Of a stretch of 21,409 bases of DNA, positions 1-5,923 are shown in pieces (the stretch's first letter is position 1; each line of letters opens with the position of its first letter). The notes beneath the pieces are model-generated. The model made no database searches. It was not told the origin of the DNA and worked only from the letters and a program-made list of their open reading frames with translations. The stretch is from the NCBI GenBank assembly GCA_023412805.1, contig JAEZRM010000102.1:1-21409 (forward strand). Direction: 5' to 3'. The position numbers and the translations under genes are program-made. This DNA is from Pseudomonadota bacterium (lineage in GTDB: Bacteria; Pseudomonadota; Alphaproteobacteria; Rhizobiales; Hyphomicrobiaceae).

Positions 1-16
1 GCCGCTCGCGCCGAGC

Positions 17-553
17 TTACTGCTGTCCGAGCGCCTTCTCCAGAGCCTCGCGATGCTTCGAAACCAGCGCAATATTGCTGGGGAACTTGACCGGCGGCGT
101 ATTCTTCAGCGCGTCGTTCAGCTCCTCGAGCATCTGCTTCTTCTCGGCCGCATTGATCTGCGTATCGGCGTTGATCTCAGCGATCTCTTTCTTGATCAGC
201 TCGATCGGGTCGGTGTACTTGCCCGTATCCGGGTCGATACCGCTCAGAATCACGGAAATATTGTACGCGACGTCATCGTATTCGGTGTAATCCTTGAAGC
301 CGTGCTTCTTCGCGATGGTGTCGAGCTCCGCCTGCTGCTTGTCCGTCGGGGCCGTGCCCTCCTGCGCGGGGTTGCGCTCGATGAACTGCGTGATATCCGC
401 CTGCGCGGCGATGAAGCCTTGGATATGCTTATCGTTGAGCTGGAGCTGATTAAAAGCATCCTGCGCGTTGACCGCCGGTGCAGCGATAAGCGACATCAGG
501 CCTATTGCCACTGCCGAAGCAAACGCGGCAAGAGTTCCAAACCTACTGAGCAT
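17..553 (-). CDS. Small exported protein of unknown function
   Basis: I do not recognise the family. The protein has 178 residues from ATG 553, which I chose because GAGGAGAA lies about 7 bases upstream and because a clean Sec signal peptide starts there: a short basic start, a hydrophobic stretch at about residues 7-25, and a likely AxA-type cleavage near residue 30 (APAVNAQD). An in-frame start 57 bases upstream would bury the signal. The mature part is about 150 residues, mostly helical, rich in Lys, Glu, Asp and Ala, with one Tyr/Asp-rich patch (KDYTEYDDVAYN) and no cysteine. It has no membrane segment after the signal, so it is probably periplasmic or secreted. It diverges from the thioesterase gene across about 100 bp. 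Its role cannot be inferred from the context. Confidence 0.8.
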   Translation of the reverse strand: MLSRFGTLAAFASAVAIGLMSLIAAPAVNAQDAFNQLQLNDKHIQGFIAAQADITQFIERNPAQEGTAPTDKQQAELDTIAKKHGFKDYTEYDDVAYNISVILSGIDPDTGKYTDPIELIKKEIAEINADTQINAAEKKQMLEELNDALKNTPPVKFPSNIALVSKHREALEKALGQQ

Positions 554-600
554 CGGGCTTCTCCTCGTTCGAAATCTCAAGCTTGCGTCGTTCGCCAAGA

Positions 601-628
601 TTGGTCGCAATGCCGACGTGCCTATAGC
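601..628 (+). promoter_or_regulatory. Possible thioesterase promoter, with a shared divergent -10
   Basis: TTGGTC (601-606) and TATAGC (623-628) are spaced by 16 bases, about 30 bases before the ATG at 657. The hexamer CTATAG (622-627) is its own reverse complement. On the minus strand it sits 18 bases after TTGGTG, so the same element could serve the divergent exported-protein gene. The -35 matches are only partial, so this is a weak prediction. Confidence 0.3.
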
Positions 629-656
629 AGATCACCAGAGTGGGACACCAATAAGG

Positions 657-1112
657 ATGTCAACTGATACCCCACAGCCGAGTCACCTTTCTGTCACTGC
701 CGTCACCGAGCTGATCGACGCATCCTTTCCACAGATCCATGCGTCAGGACGCGTGATGGAAATCGAATCCGTCGGCCCCGATACCGCCCGCGTGCGTATG
801 CGCCTCACCGAACGCAACACGCGCCACGGCGGAACGATATCCGGCCCCGCCATGTTCACGGTCGCAGACTTCTCGATCTACGTAGCGCTCATCGGCCGGC
901 TTGGTTCCGCGGCGATCCCATCCGTCACGAGCAATCTCAACATCACGTTCCTCACGCGGCCGCCTGCGCGCGACGTGATCGCGGAAGCCCGGCTCGTGCG
1001 CGTGGGGCGCCGTCTCGCCTATTCGGAGGTCGCGCTCTTTTCCGACGGCGGCAGCGAAATGATCGCCCACGCGACCGGTACTTATGCGATCGTATCGGCC
1101 CCGAAAGCGTGA
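657..1112 (+). CDS. PaaI-family hotdog thioesterase
   Basis: This is a 151-residue single-domain hotdog-fold protein of the PaaI/YdiI acyl-CoA thioesterase type, which hydrolyses acyl- or aryl-CoA in the cytoplasm. The diagnostic segment is HGGTISGPAMFTVADFSIYVAL, read here as HGGTISGPAMF followed by TVADFS, near residues 57-75. It corresponds to the family's HGG...G...AD helix with the acidic residue that activates water. The later strands (NLNITFLTRPP, then a basic VRVGRR turn) also fit the fold. I chose ATG 657 because the upstream in-frame extension reads like translated intergenic DNA and would overlap the divergent gene. The Shine-Dalgarno is weak. The substrate is unknown. Its place just before rplM-rpsI is an arrangement I recall from other Hyphomicrobiales. 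Confidence 0.85.
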   Translation: MSTDTPQPSHLSVTAVTELIDASFPQIHASGRVMEIESVGPDTARVRMRLTERNTRHGGTISGPAMFTVADFSIYVALIGRLGSAAIPSVTSNLNITFLTRPPARDVIAEARLVRVGRRLAYSEVALFSDGGSEMIAHATGTYAIVSAPKA

Positions 1113-1120
1113 GGTAAATT

Positions 1121-1140
1121 GATACCGCCATTACGGTATC
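1121..1140. repeat. Perfect 7-bp inverted repeat after the thioesterase gene
   Basis: GATACCG (1121-1127) and CGGTATC (1134-1140) pair across a 6-base loop, 9 bases after the thioesterase stop. A further partial copy, ATACCG, follows at 1144-1149. No T-run follows, so it is a weak terminator candidate. It could equally be an operator in front of the ribosomal protein promoter. Confidence 0.4.
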
Positions 1141-1206
1141 CTAATACCGCTCACATAGACGATTGATTTCTCTGGAATATTTTCGAGACCGCTGCCGTAA
1201 ATTCCG

Positions 1207-1235
1207 TTGACCGTGCGCGTTCCGCAGCCTAGAAG
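1207..1235 (+). promoter_or_regulatory. Predicted sigma-70 promoter for rplM-rpsI
   Basis: TTGACC (1207-1212) and TAGAAG (1230-1235) are separated by the ideal 17 bases. The predicted transcript starts near 1242 and leaves an untranslated leader of about 155 bases before rplM. This is the best promoter match in the 284-bp gap between the thioesterase and rplM. Confidence 0.5.
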
Positions 1236-1343
1236 AATGCGCGCGGCGCTTGATCCCCTCACCGGGATCGCGCCGTGCGTTCGTTCTGGTCGCGCCCGCA
1301 GCGGTATCGATCCGAACGAAACGAGCAGAACTCTCGCGACCAC

Positions 1344-1373
1344 GCCTGCCGGCCAGCAAGCCGTCCGGCGGGC
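1344..1373 (+). promoter_or_regulatory. Stem-loop in the rplM leader
   Basis: GCCTGCCGG (1344-1352) pairs with CCGGCGGGC (1365-1373), nine pairs including one G-U, around a 12-base loop. It ends 9 bases before the GAAGGG Shine-Dalgarno (1383-1388). L13 is known to autoregulate the rplM-rpsI operon in Escherichia coli, so a leader structure is a reasonable control site. That link is inference. Confidence 0.35.
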
Positions 1374-1396
1374 GCCGCACTCGAAGGGCCAAGCAT

Positions 1397-1858
1397 ATGA
1401 AAACGTACAGCGCCAAGCCCGGCGAAGTGGAGAAGAAGTGGGTGCTCATCGACGCCGAAGGTCTCGTCGTCGGTCGACTCGCCGCACTGATCGCCACACG
1501 CCTCAAGGGCAAGCACAAGCCGACCTACACGCCGCATGTCGACATGGGTGACAACGTCATCGTCGTCAATGCCGAGAAGGTCGTCTTCACCGGCAACAAG
1601 TATGAAGACAAGAAGTACGAGTGGCACACGGGCTATCCCGGCGGCCTCAAGACGCGGTCACCGCGCCAGATCATCGAGGGCAAGTTCCCCGAGCGCGTCG
1701 TCTTCAAGGCCGTCGAGCGCATGCTCGCACGCGGGCCGCTTCAGCGCCGTCTGATGACCAACCTCAAGGTCTACGCCGGCCCGTCCCATCCACATGAAGC
1801 GCAGCAGCCGACCAAGCTCGACATCGCCGCGCTCAATTCCAAGAACAAGAGGGTCTGA
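1397..1858 (+). CDS. rplM: 50S ribosomal protein L13
   Basis: This is a complete 153-residue L13, a large-subunit protein that binds 23S rRNA early in assembly. Recognisable family segments are the N-terminal KKWVLIDAEGLVVGRLA, the KHKPTYTPHVDMGDNVIVVNA strand, the YPGGLK turn, and the C-terminal LKVYAGPSHPHEAQQP. The length is slightly above the usual 142-150 because the N-terminus is a few residues longer, as in other alphaproteobacteria. ATG 1397 has GAAGGG 8 bases upstream. A longer in-frame reading back to 1250 lies inside the predicted leader and is rejected. rpsI follows after a 4-base gap, so the two are co-transcribed. Confidence 0.97.
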   Translation: MKTYSAKPGEVEKKWVLIDAEGLVVGRLAALIATRLKGKHKPTYTPHVDMGDNVIVVNAEKVVFTGNKYEDKKYEWHTGYPGGLKTRSPRQIIEGKFPERVVFKAVERMLARGPLQRRLMTNLKVYAGPSHPHEAQQPTKLDIAALNSKNKRV

Positions 1859-1862
1859 CGCC

Positions 1863-2345
1863 ATGACCGCAGATGCCAAGTCGCTCGAGGACCTCGGGAA
1901 CCTGACCGGCCAATCGGCCGACGCCGCTGCACCGGTGCACGTCCAGAAGCTCGATGCCCAGGGCCGCGCCTACGCCACCGGCAAGCGCAAGAACGCCATC
2001 GCACGCGTGTGGGTCTCCCGCGGCGCCGGCAAGATCACGATTAACGACAAGGACGTGACGACCTATTTCGCACGCCCCGTCCTGCAGATGATCCTCAAGC
2101 AGCCGCTCGTCGCCGCGGAGCGCATGGATCAGTACGACATCCGCGCCACGGTGACCGGTGGCGGCCTTTCCGGTCAGGCCGGCGCCGTCCGTCATGGTCT
2201 TTCGAAGGCGCTCACGCACTATGAGCCGGAGCTTCGCTCGGTGCTCAAGAAGGGCGGTTTCCTCACTCGCGACAGCCGCATCGTCGAGCGCAAGAAGTAC
2301 GGCAAGGCCAAGGCCCGCCGCAGCTTCCAGTTCTCGAAGCGCTGA
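1863..2345 (+). CDS. rpsI: 30S ribosomal protein S9
   Basis: This is a 160-residue S9, a small-subunit protein whose C-terminal tail reaches the P-site tRNA. The core is clear: ATGKRKNAIARVW, then GKITINDKDVTTYF, then the TVTGGGLSGQAGAVRHG segment, ending in the invariant basic KKYGKAKARRSFQFSKR. The first 35 or so residues, ending with VQKLDAQGRAYATGKRK, form the extension typical of alphaproteobacterial S9. AGAGGG, inside the end of rplM, is the ribosome-binding site for ATG 1863. An intrinsic terminator follows within 30 bases, closing the operon. Confidence 0.97.
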   Translation: MTADAKSLEDLGNLTGQSADAAAPVHVQKLDAQGRAYATGKRKNAIARVWVSRGAGKITINDKDVTTYFARPVLQMILKQPLVAAERMDQYDIRATVTGGGLSGQAGAVRHGLSKALTHYEPELRSVLKKGGFLTRDSRIVERKKYGKAKARRSFQFSKR

Positions 2346-2371
2346 TCGACAGCGCACTATCCTGCAAAGCG

Positions 2372-2411
2372 AAACGGCCCGCCGGATTGTCCGACGGGCC
2401 GTTTTGTTTTC
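2372..2411 (+). terminator. Intrinsic terminator after rpsI
   Basis: AAACGGCCCG-C-CGG (2372-2385) pairs with CCG-A-CGGGCCGTTT (2391-2404). The 14-bp stem has a single mismatch and a 5-base loop, and runs into GTTTTGTTTTC. It ends the ribosomal operon. On the other strand the tail is only TTTCGCTTT, so it may also weakly stop the leftward pilus genes. Confidence 0.9.
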
Positions 2412-2432
2412 TTCGCTGCGAGCGTGGCGCAA

Positions 2433-3074
2433 CTATATCGTGCCGCCGGTAACGCAGTTGATCGGCTTGAGGTGCACGCAGTTCGAGTTGCGCGGCTTCA
2501 GATAAAAGCGTTCCGTCATGTTGAAAGCGGACTCGATGAAGTAGTTGAAGATCAGCGGCGCGTAGTTGTACGTCGCTTCGCCGATGATAACGCTTTCACC
2601 GCCAAGCAGCAGGCCATTGGGAATGTCATAGTATTCCTGCCCGCGTGGATGAGGCGTTCCGCCATCGCTACCCCTCGACCAATCGACCCGGTACTCCGTC
2701 GGATCGGGCGCTCCCGGTGTTCCCTGGGCGATGACGCTGATCACCTTTACGTAGAGTCGGTCGAGCTCATATGGCGCGATGAGCTGCTCGATGATCTTGA
2801 GGTCCCGATCCACCTGATCCTCGGTAAGGCCGCCCTTGTCGGCTTGAGCGATCAAGTCCGCCGTCGAGCTGGCTGCCAGCGTGAGCCGACGATCGACAGT
2901 CAGCGCCTGGCTGAACTCGATGGTGCCGACGAACAGAAAAAACATAATGGGCACGATAAAGCCGAACTCGACGGCGGCCGCGCCGCTGTTGTCCCGGCGC
3001 AACCTCGTCAAAAGACTTCGCTTGAATCTGCGCTGGCTCATGAACCGCGTGACGAGACGCTTCATCTTGGGCAC
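2433..3074 (-). CDS. TadE/TadG-like pseudopilin, downstream copy
   Basis: The protein has 213 residues from GTG 3074, or 210 from ATG 3065; neither has a strong Shine-Dalgarno and translation may be coupled to the gene upstream, which ends 3 bases earlier. The N-terminus is strongly basic, then DNSGAAAVEFGFIVP starts a single membrane helix (about residues 31-55). This matches the TadE N-terminal processing region, where the prepilin peptidase TadV cuts at a Gly followed by hydrophobic residues and a Glu. The exported part of about 150 residues has two cysteines near the C-terminus (SNC and INC) that could form a disulfide. TadE-family pseudopilins help assemble Flp/Tad adhesive pili. No other tad gene lies in the window. 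Confidence 0.85.
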   Translation of the reverse strand: MPKMKRLVTRFMSQRRFKRSLLTRLRRDNSGAAAVEFGFIVPIMFFLFVGTIEFSQALTVDRRLTLAASSTADLIAQADKGGLTEDQVDRDLKIIEQLIAPYELDRLYVKVISVIAQGTPGAPDPTEYRVDWSRGSDGGTPHPRGQEYYDIPNGLLLGGESVIIGEATYNYAPLIFNYFIESAFNMTERFYLKPRNSNCVHLKPINCVTGGTI

Positions 3075-3077
3075 CCA

Positions 3078-3641
3078 CTATTCATTGAATGGCTCGGTCC
3101 TGAATGTCGTGGCCGCCTGGATGAGACGTGAGCCGTTGGCCATATTGCCGAGATTGAGATACGGGATCTTCGATGCGAGGCTCCACTCGTAGCAGACCCA
3201 GATGAGCACGACCTGCTGAGGGCCCCCAACTTCGAAATTGGTCACGTCGCTGAGGTTATCGTCCTGGTCGAGGCATTGCGCCGTCGTCCCGGGGCCGATG
3301 GCTTCGGAATCCGGAAAGTTCAAGACATTCACGCGAAGCTTGTTCACGCAGTCCACGAACCCCGGCACAATTTCGCAAACCTTCTCCTTGAACTGCTGAC
3401 CGTTCATTCCGCTTTGCTGGACTTGGCCGGTACGGATCAGGCGTCCCGTGCGTTCAACGGCATTCTCGAGGGAGAAGGTCGTGAAGAAAAACAGGCCGAC
3501 ACCCATGATGCCGAAAAGCAGCATCAGGAACGGTCCCGCCACCATCGCAAATTCAATGGCGGTCGTGCCGCTTTCATCGCGGCGCCAACGACGCGGCAAC
3601 GACCAGCGGTGGCCCGGAGATGCGTCGGAAAGTGGCTGCAT
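3078..3641 (-). CDS. TadE-like pseudopilin, upstream copy
   Basis: The protein has 187 residues from ATG 3641, which has GAGG 9 bases upstream. GTG 3656 with GAAGG nearby is an equally possible start that adds five residues. A basic N-terminus is followed by DESGTTAIEFAMVAGP, then a membrane helix of about 25 residues (FLMLLFGIMGVGLFFF). This is the TadE arrangement with Glu five residues after the predicted cleavage Gly. The exported domain has several cysteines (KVCEIVP, FVDCVN, AQCLD, WVCYEW), consistent with disulfides in the periplasm. It is the first gene of a two-gene leftward unit and diverges from the virion cluster. TadE and TadF minor pseudopilins commonly occur as such pairs, but I cannot assign which is which. 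Confidence 0.85.
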   Translation of the reverse strand: MQPLSDASPGHRWSLPRRWRRDESGTTAIEFAMVAGPFLMLLFGIMGVGLFFFTTFSLENAVERTGRLIRTGQVQQSGMNGQQFKEKVCEIVPGFVDCVNKLRVNVLNFPDSEAIGPGTTAQCLDQDDNLSDVTNFEVGGPQQVVLIWVCYEWSLASKIPYLNLGNMANGSRLIQAATTFRTEPFNE

Positions 3642-3835
3642 CGGCGTACGCCTCACCCAATTACGCCTTCGAGGATTTCAAGACATGAAATACGAGAATG
3701 TTGAAGCATCGCTTAATTCGAGGCGCTTCATTGCCGGCTGGTTAATGGAATGCCGTCAAACCGTTCTAATGGCCGGTCCATCGCGCCTGGCGACGATAGC
3801 CTCCATTTTTATCCCCGCGCCGCTGGAAAGTGAGA

Positions 3836-3847
3836 AACTGGCCAGTT
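3836..3847. repeat. Perfect 12-bp palindrome AACTGGCCAGTT
   Basis: The twelve bases are their own reverse complement with no spacer. The palindrome lies about 70 bases upstream of the -35 box of the virion promoter, where an activator dimer could bind. No T-run is adjacent, so it is not a terminator. Confidence 0.4.
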
Positions 3848-3895
3848 CCCTCGAAGTATATCTCTACGTCTGCTCTGGTTTTGCTTGGCGCACAT

Positions 3896-3920
3896 CAATA
3901 ATTCTCTGAATCAATTATTG
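3896..3920. promoter_or_regulatory. Operator-like inverted repeat overlapping the -35 box
   Basis: CAATAATT (3896-3903) and AATTATTG (3913-3920) form a perfect 8+8 bp inverted repeat with a 9-base centre. The right arm runs into the TTGACA hexamer (3918-3923), so a protein dimer bound here would hide or contact the -35 region. The AT-rich arms stand out in this GC-rich window. The binding protein is not encoded nearby. Confidence 0.5.
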
Positions 3921-3946
3921 ACATCGCAACGATGATTTGGTACAAA
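3918..3946 (+). promoter_or_regulatory. Strong predicted promoter of the virion cluster
   Basis: TTGACA (3918-3923) is a perfect -35 box. TACAAA (3941-3946) follows after exactly 17 bases. Transcription would start near 3953. This rules out the TTG at 3937 as the start of the first gene and makes GTG 3958 almost leaderless. No other good promoter is evident in the 16-kb unit downstream. Confidence 0.65.
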
Positions 3947-4032
3947 CTGAGTATAACGTGAAAAGTGTCCGGCACCGCTGGCGGCTTTCACTGTTCCCGG
4001 CTCCCCCCGAGCCTCTCCCTTCCAACATCTCG

Positions 4033-4626
4033 GTGTTCTGCATAACCGGCTCGGATCAACCCGACTGGCCGAAGATTCGTCGTTTGTACGTCTCTGGCGC
4101 GCTGACACTTACTTCCATTGCCGAACAATGTGGGATCTCCACGCGACGGATCGCCGGCCATGCTCGGAAAGAGGGATGGCCCCCGCGTCGGCAACGGAAA
4201 CAGGTCGCGCGCGAAGGGCCCACACCAAAACAGGCCTCTGGCAAGCCGACGCCGAAACCACGCGACGCCGGGGTCGCAGCAACATCTCTGAAAGCCCGGC
4301 GTGCACTCGTCCGCCGCCTCTACAAGGCAATCGATACCAAGCTCAAGCAGATGGAAAGGCGCATGGCACACGACATGGCCACCGCGGAAGACAACTCCGA
4401 CACCTCGGCCGCAGACCACGAACGCGACACCCGCGCCATCGGCGCCCTTATCGCCAACCTCAGCCGTGTGACGGAGATCGAAGCTGACCTCGAGCGCCTC
4501 CCCGGATCCTCAAGTCCCGCCTCCAGCCAAGCCGCCCAGCACGCTGAACGACAGCTCGCCGACGAGGCGGAGCGCTTCCGCGGAGAGGTTGCGGAACGTC
4601 TTGCTCGACTTGTCCGGCCTGCCTGA
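4033..4626 (+). CDS. Putative small terminase subunit (GTA gene 1 position)
   Basis: The role would be to recognise DNA and stimulate the large terminase during packaging. I infer it from the position directly before the large terminase and from the architecture. From GTG 4033 the protein has 197 residues. An N-terminal helix-turn-helix (about residues 12-50) reads PDWPKIRRLYVSG, then SIAEQCGISTRRI and ARKEGW, a form common in phage small terminases. A basic Pro-rich linker follows (50-85), then a long charged helical region (88-158) able to form a coiled coil for oligomerisation. The start is unresolved: GTG 3958 is in frame but only about 5 bases after the predicted transcript start, and neither GTG has a Shine-Dalgarno. 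The 3' end overlaps the large terminase gene. Confidence 0.75.
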   Translation: MFCITGSDQPDWPKIRRLYVSGALTLTSIAEQCGISTRRIAGHARKEGWPPRRQRKQVAREGPTPKQASGKPTPKPRDAGVAATSLKARRALVRRLYKAIDTKLKQMERRMAHDMATAEDNSDTSAADHERDTRAIGALIANLSRVTEIEADLERLPGSSSPASSQAAQHAERQLADEAERFRGEVAERLARLVRPA

Positions 4627-5923
4627 CGCCGAGCGTGACACAATCCTCTCCACACTCTCCGCGCCCGAGATCATCCGCCTCGCCCACGACTGGCAGGTCT
4701 GGGCTCGCGACGATCAGCTTGCTCCGCTTGCGACAGAAGCCGGCCGGCCCTGGCAAACGTGGCTCATTCTCGGGGGCCGCGGTTCGGGCAAAACGCGCGC
4801 GGGTGCCGAATGGGTTCGTGCGCGCGCTCTCGGACACGACGCCGGCGATTACGAGCCCGCGCGCCGCATCGCGCTCATCGGCCTCACCATCGCGCAGGTC
4901 CGCAGCGTCATGATCGAAGGCGTGTCCGGCCTCCTCTCGGTCCACGCACCGCACGAACGCCCGCACTACGACGTCTCACGCAATCAGATCCAATGGTCGA
5001 ACGGAGCCATCGCGCAGATGTATGCCGCCGACGATCCCGACAATCTGCGCGGCCCGCAGTTCGACGCCGCCTGGTGTGACGAGCTGGCGAAATGGCGTCG
5101 CGCCCAGCACGCCTGGGACATGCTCCAATTCGCACTTCGCCTTGGGCGCCACCCGCAGGCCGTCGTCACCACCACGCCACGTCCGATCGCGCTGATCAAA
5201 AAACTTCTGGCCGACGCCGCAACGGTCACATCGCGCGCCAAGACGACCGACAACGCCGCAAACCTGGCGCCTTCGTTCCTCTCGAGTGTACTCAAGCGCT
5301 ACGGCGGGACGGCCCTCGGCCGCCAGGAAATCGACGGCGAGATTGTCGAGGATCGCGGCGGCGGCCTTTGGCGCAAGAGCTGGCTCGATCAGCATCGCAT
5401 CTCGGCGCCGCCCGAGCTCACACGCATCGTCGTCGCCGTCGATCCGCCGGTTACATCGAACGCGAACTCGGATGCCTGCGGTATCATCGTCGCCGGCCTC
5501 GGTGAAGACGGCCGCGCCTACATCCTCGCCGACCGCACCATCCGCGGTCGCGAGCCAACCGTCTGGGCCCGCGCGGCCATCGCCGCTTACCGCGACTTCG
5601 CCGCAGACCGCATCGTCGCCGAGGTCAATCAGGGCGGCGATCTTGTCGTCGGCGTCATGCGCCAGGTCGATGCATCCGTTCCCATCCGCGCCGTGCGCGC
5701 TACGCGCGGCAAGTGGCTACGCGCCGAGCCGGTTGCCGCGCTCTATGCCGAAGGCCGCGTCATTCATGTCGGCGAATGGCCGGAACTCGAAAACCAGATG
5801 TGCGCGTTCGGCGCCGACGGTCTCGCACAGGGCAAGAGCCCTGATCGGCTCGACGCGCTCGTGTGGGCGCTTACCGATCTGATGCTGACGAACCCACGCA
5901 GCCCAACCATACGGACGCTCTGA
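4601..5923 (+). CDS. Large terminase subunit (packaging ATPase-nuclease)
   Basis: This is the motor that pumps DNA into the prohead and cuts it. With TTG 4601 it has 440 residues. Walker A GGRGSGKT is at 58-65, followed by the terminase-typical AGAEWVR. Walker B and the catalytic Glu are FDAAWCDE (Asp160-Glu161). TTTPRP (coupling motif) is near 190. The RNase H-like nuclease begins at VVAVDPPV (Asp281), with further acidic residues in EVNQGGDLV and LDALVWA (Asp418). This is the Terminase_6 type (COG5323) found in GTAs and HK97-like phages. No ATG lies near the N-terminus: TTG 4589 is directly against the GGAGAGG Shine-Dalgarno (4582-4588), whereas TTG 4601 is 12 bases away. The gene overlaps the small terminase gene and abuts the portal gene. 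Confidence 0.95.
   Translation: MLDLSGLPDAERDTILSTLSAPEIIRLAHDWQVWARDDQLAPLATEAGRPWQTWLILGGRGSGKTRAGAEWVRARALGHDAGDYEPARRIALIGLTIAQVRSVMIEGVSGLLSVHAPHERPHYDVSRNQIQWSNGAIAQMYAADDPDNLRGPQFDAAWCDELAKWRRAQHAWDMLQFALRLGRHPQAVVTTTPRPIALIKKLLADAATVTSRAKTTDNAANLAPSFLSSVLKRYGGTALGRQEIDGEIVEDRGGGLWRKSWLDQHRISAPPELTRIVVAVDPPVTSNANSDACGIIVAGLGEDGRAYILADRTIRGREPTVWARAAIAAYRDFAADRIVAEVNQGGDLVVGVMRQVDASVPIRAVRATRGKWLRAEPVAALYAEGRVIHVGEWPELENQMCAFGADGLAQGKSPDRLDALVWALTDLMLTNPRSPTIRTL

Larger units (their letters stand above)
3657..4032. other. Divergent intergenic region between pilus genes and virion cluster
   Basis: This stretch of about 375 bases has no convincing gene and is more AT-rich than its surroundings. 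It holds a perfect palindrome (3836-3847), an inverted repeat (3896-3920) and the strong rightward promoter (3918-3946). A 74-codon ORF (3685-3909) has an ATG and GAGGA but the codon use of non-coding DNA for this genome. No attachment-site repeat or tRNA gene was seen. Confidence 0.6.

Noticed and set aside
3685..3909. 74-codon rightward ORF in the pilus-virion gap, with GAGGA 9 bases before its ATG
   Set aside because: Its third codon positions are rich in A and T, unlike the strongly GC third positions of real genes here. The protein resembles no family I know, and the region has the character of a regulatory spacer.
3937..3957. TTG 3937 as the start of the small terminase
   Set aside because: It falls between the -35 and -10 boxes of the predicted promoter, so it would not be in the transcript.
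3657..3957. Search for a tRNA or attachment-site repeat marking prophage integration
   Set aside because: No tRNA-like cloverleaf and no repeat shared with the right end near 19830 was seen by eye. A short direct repeat could still have been missed.
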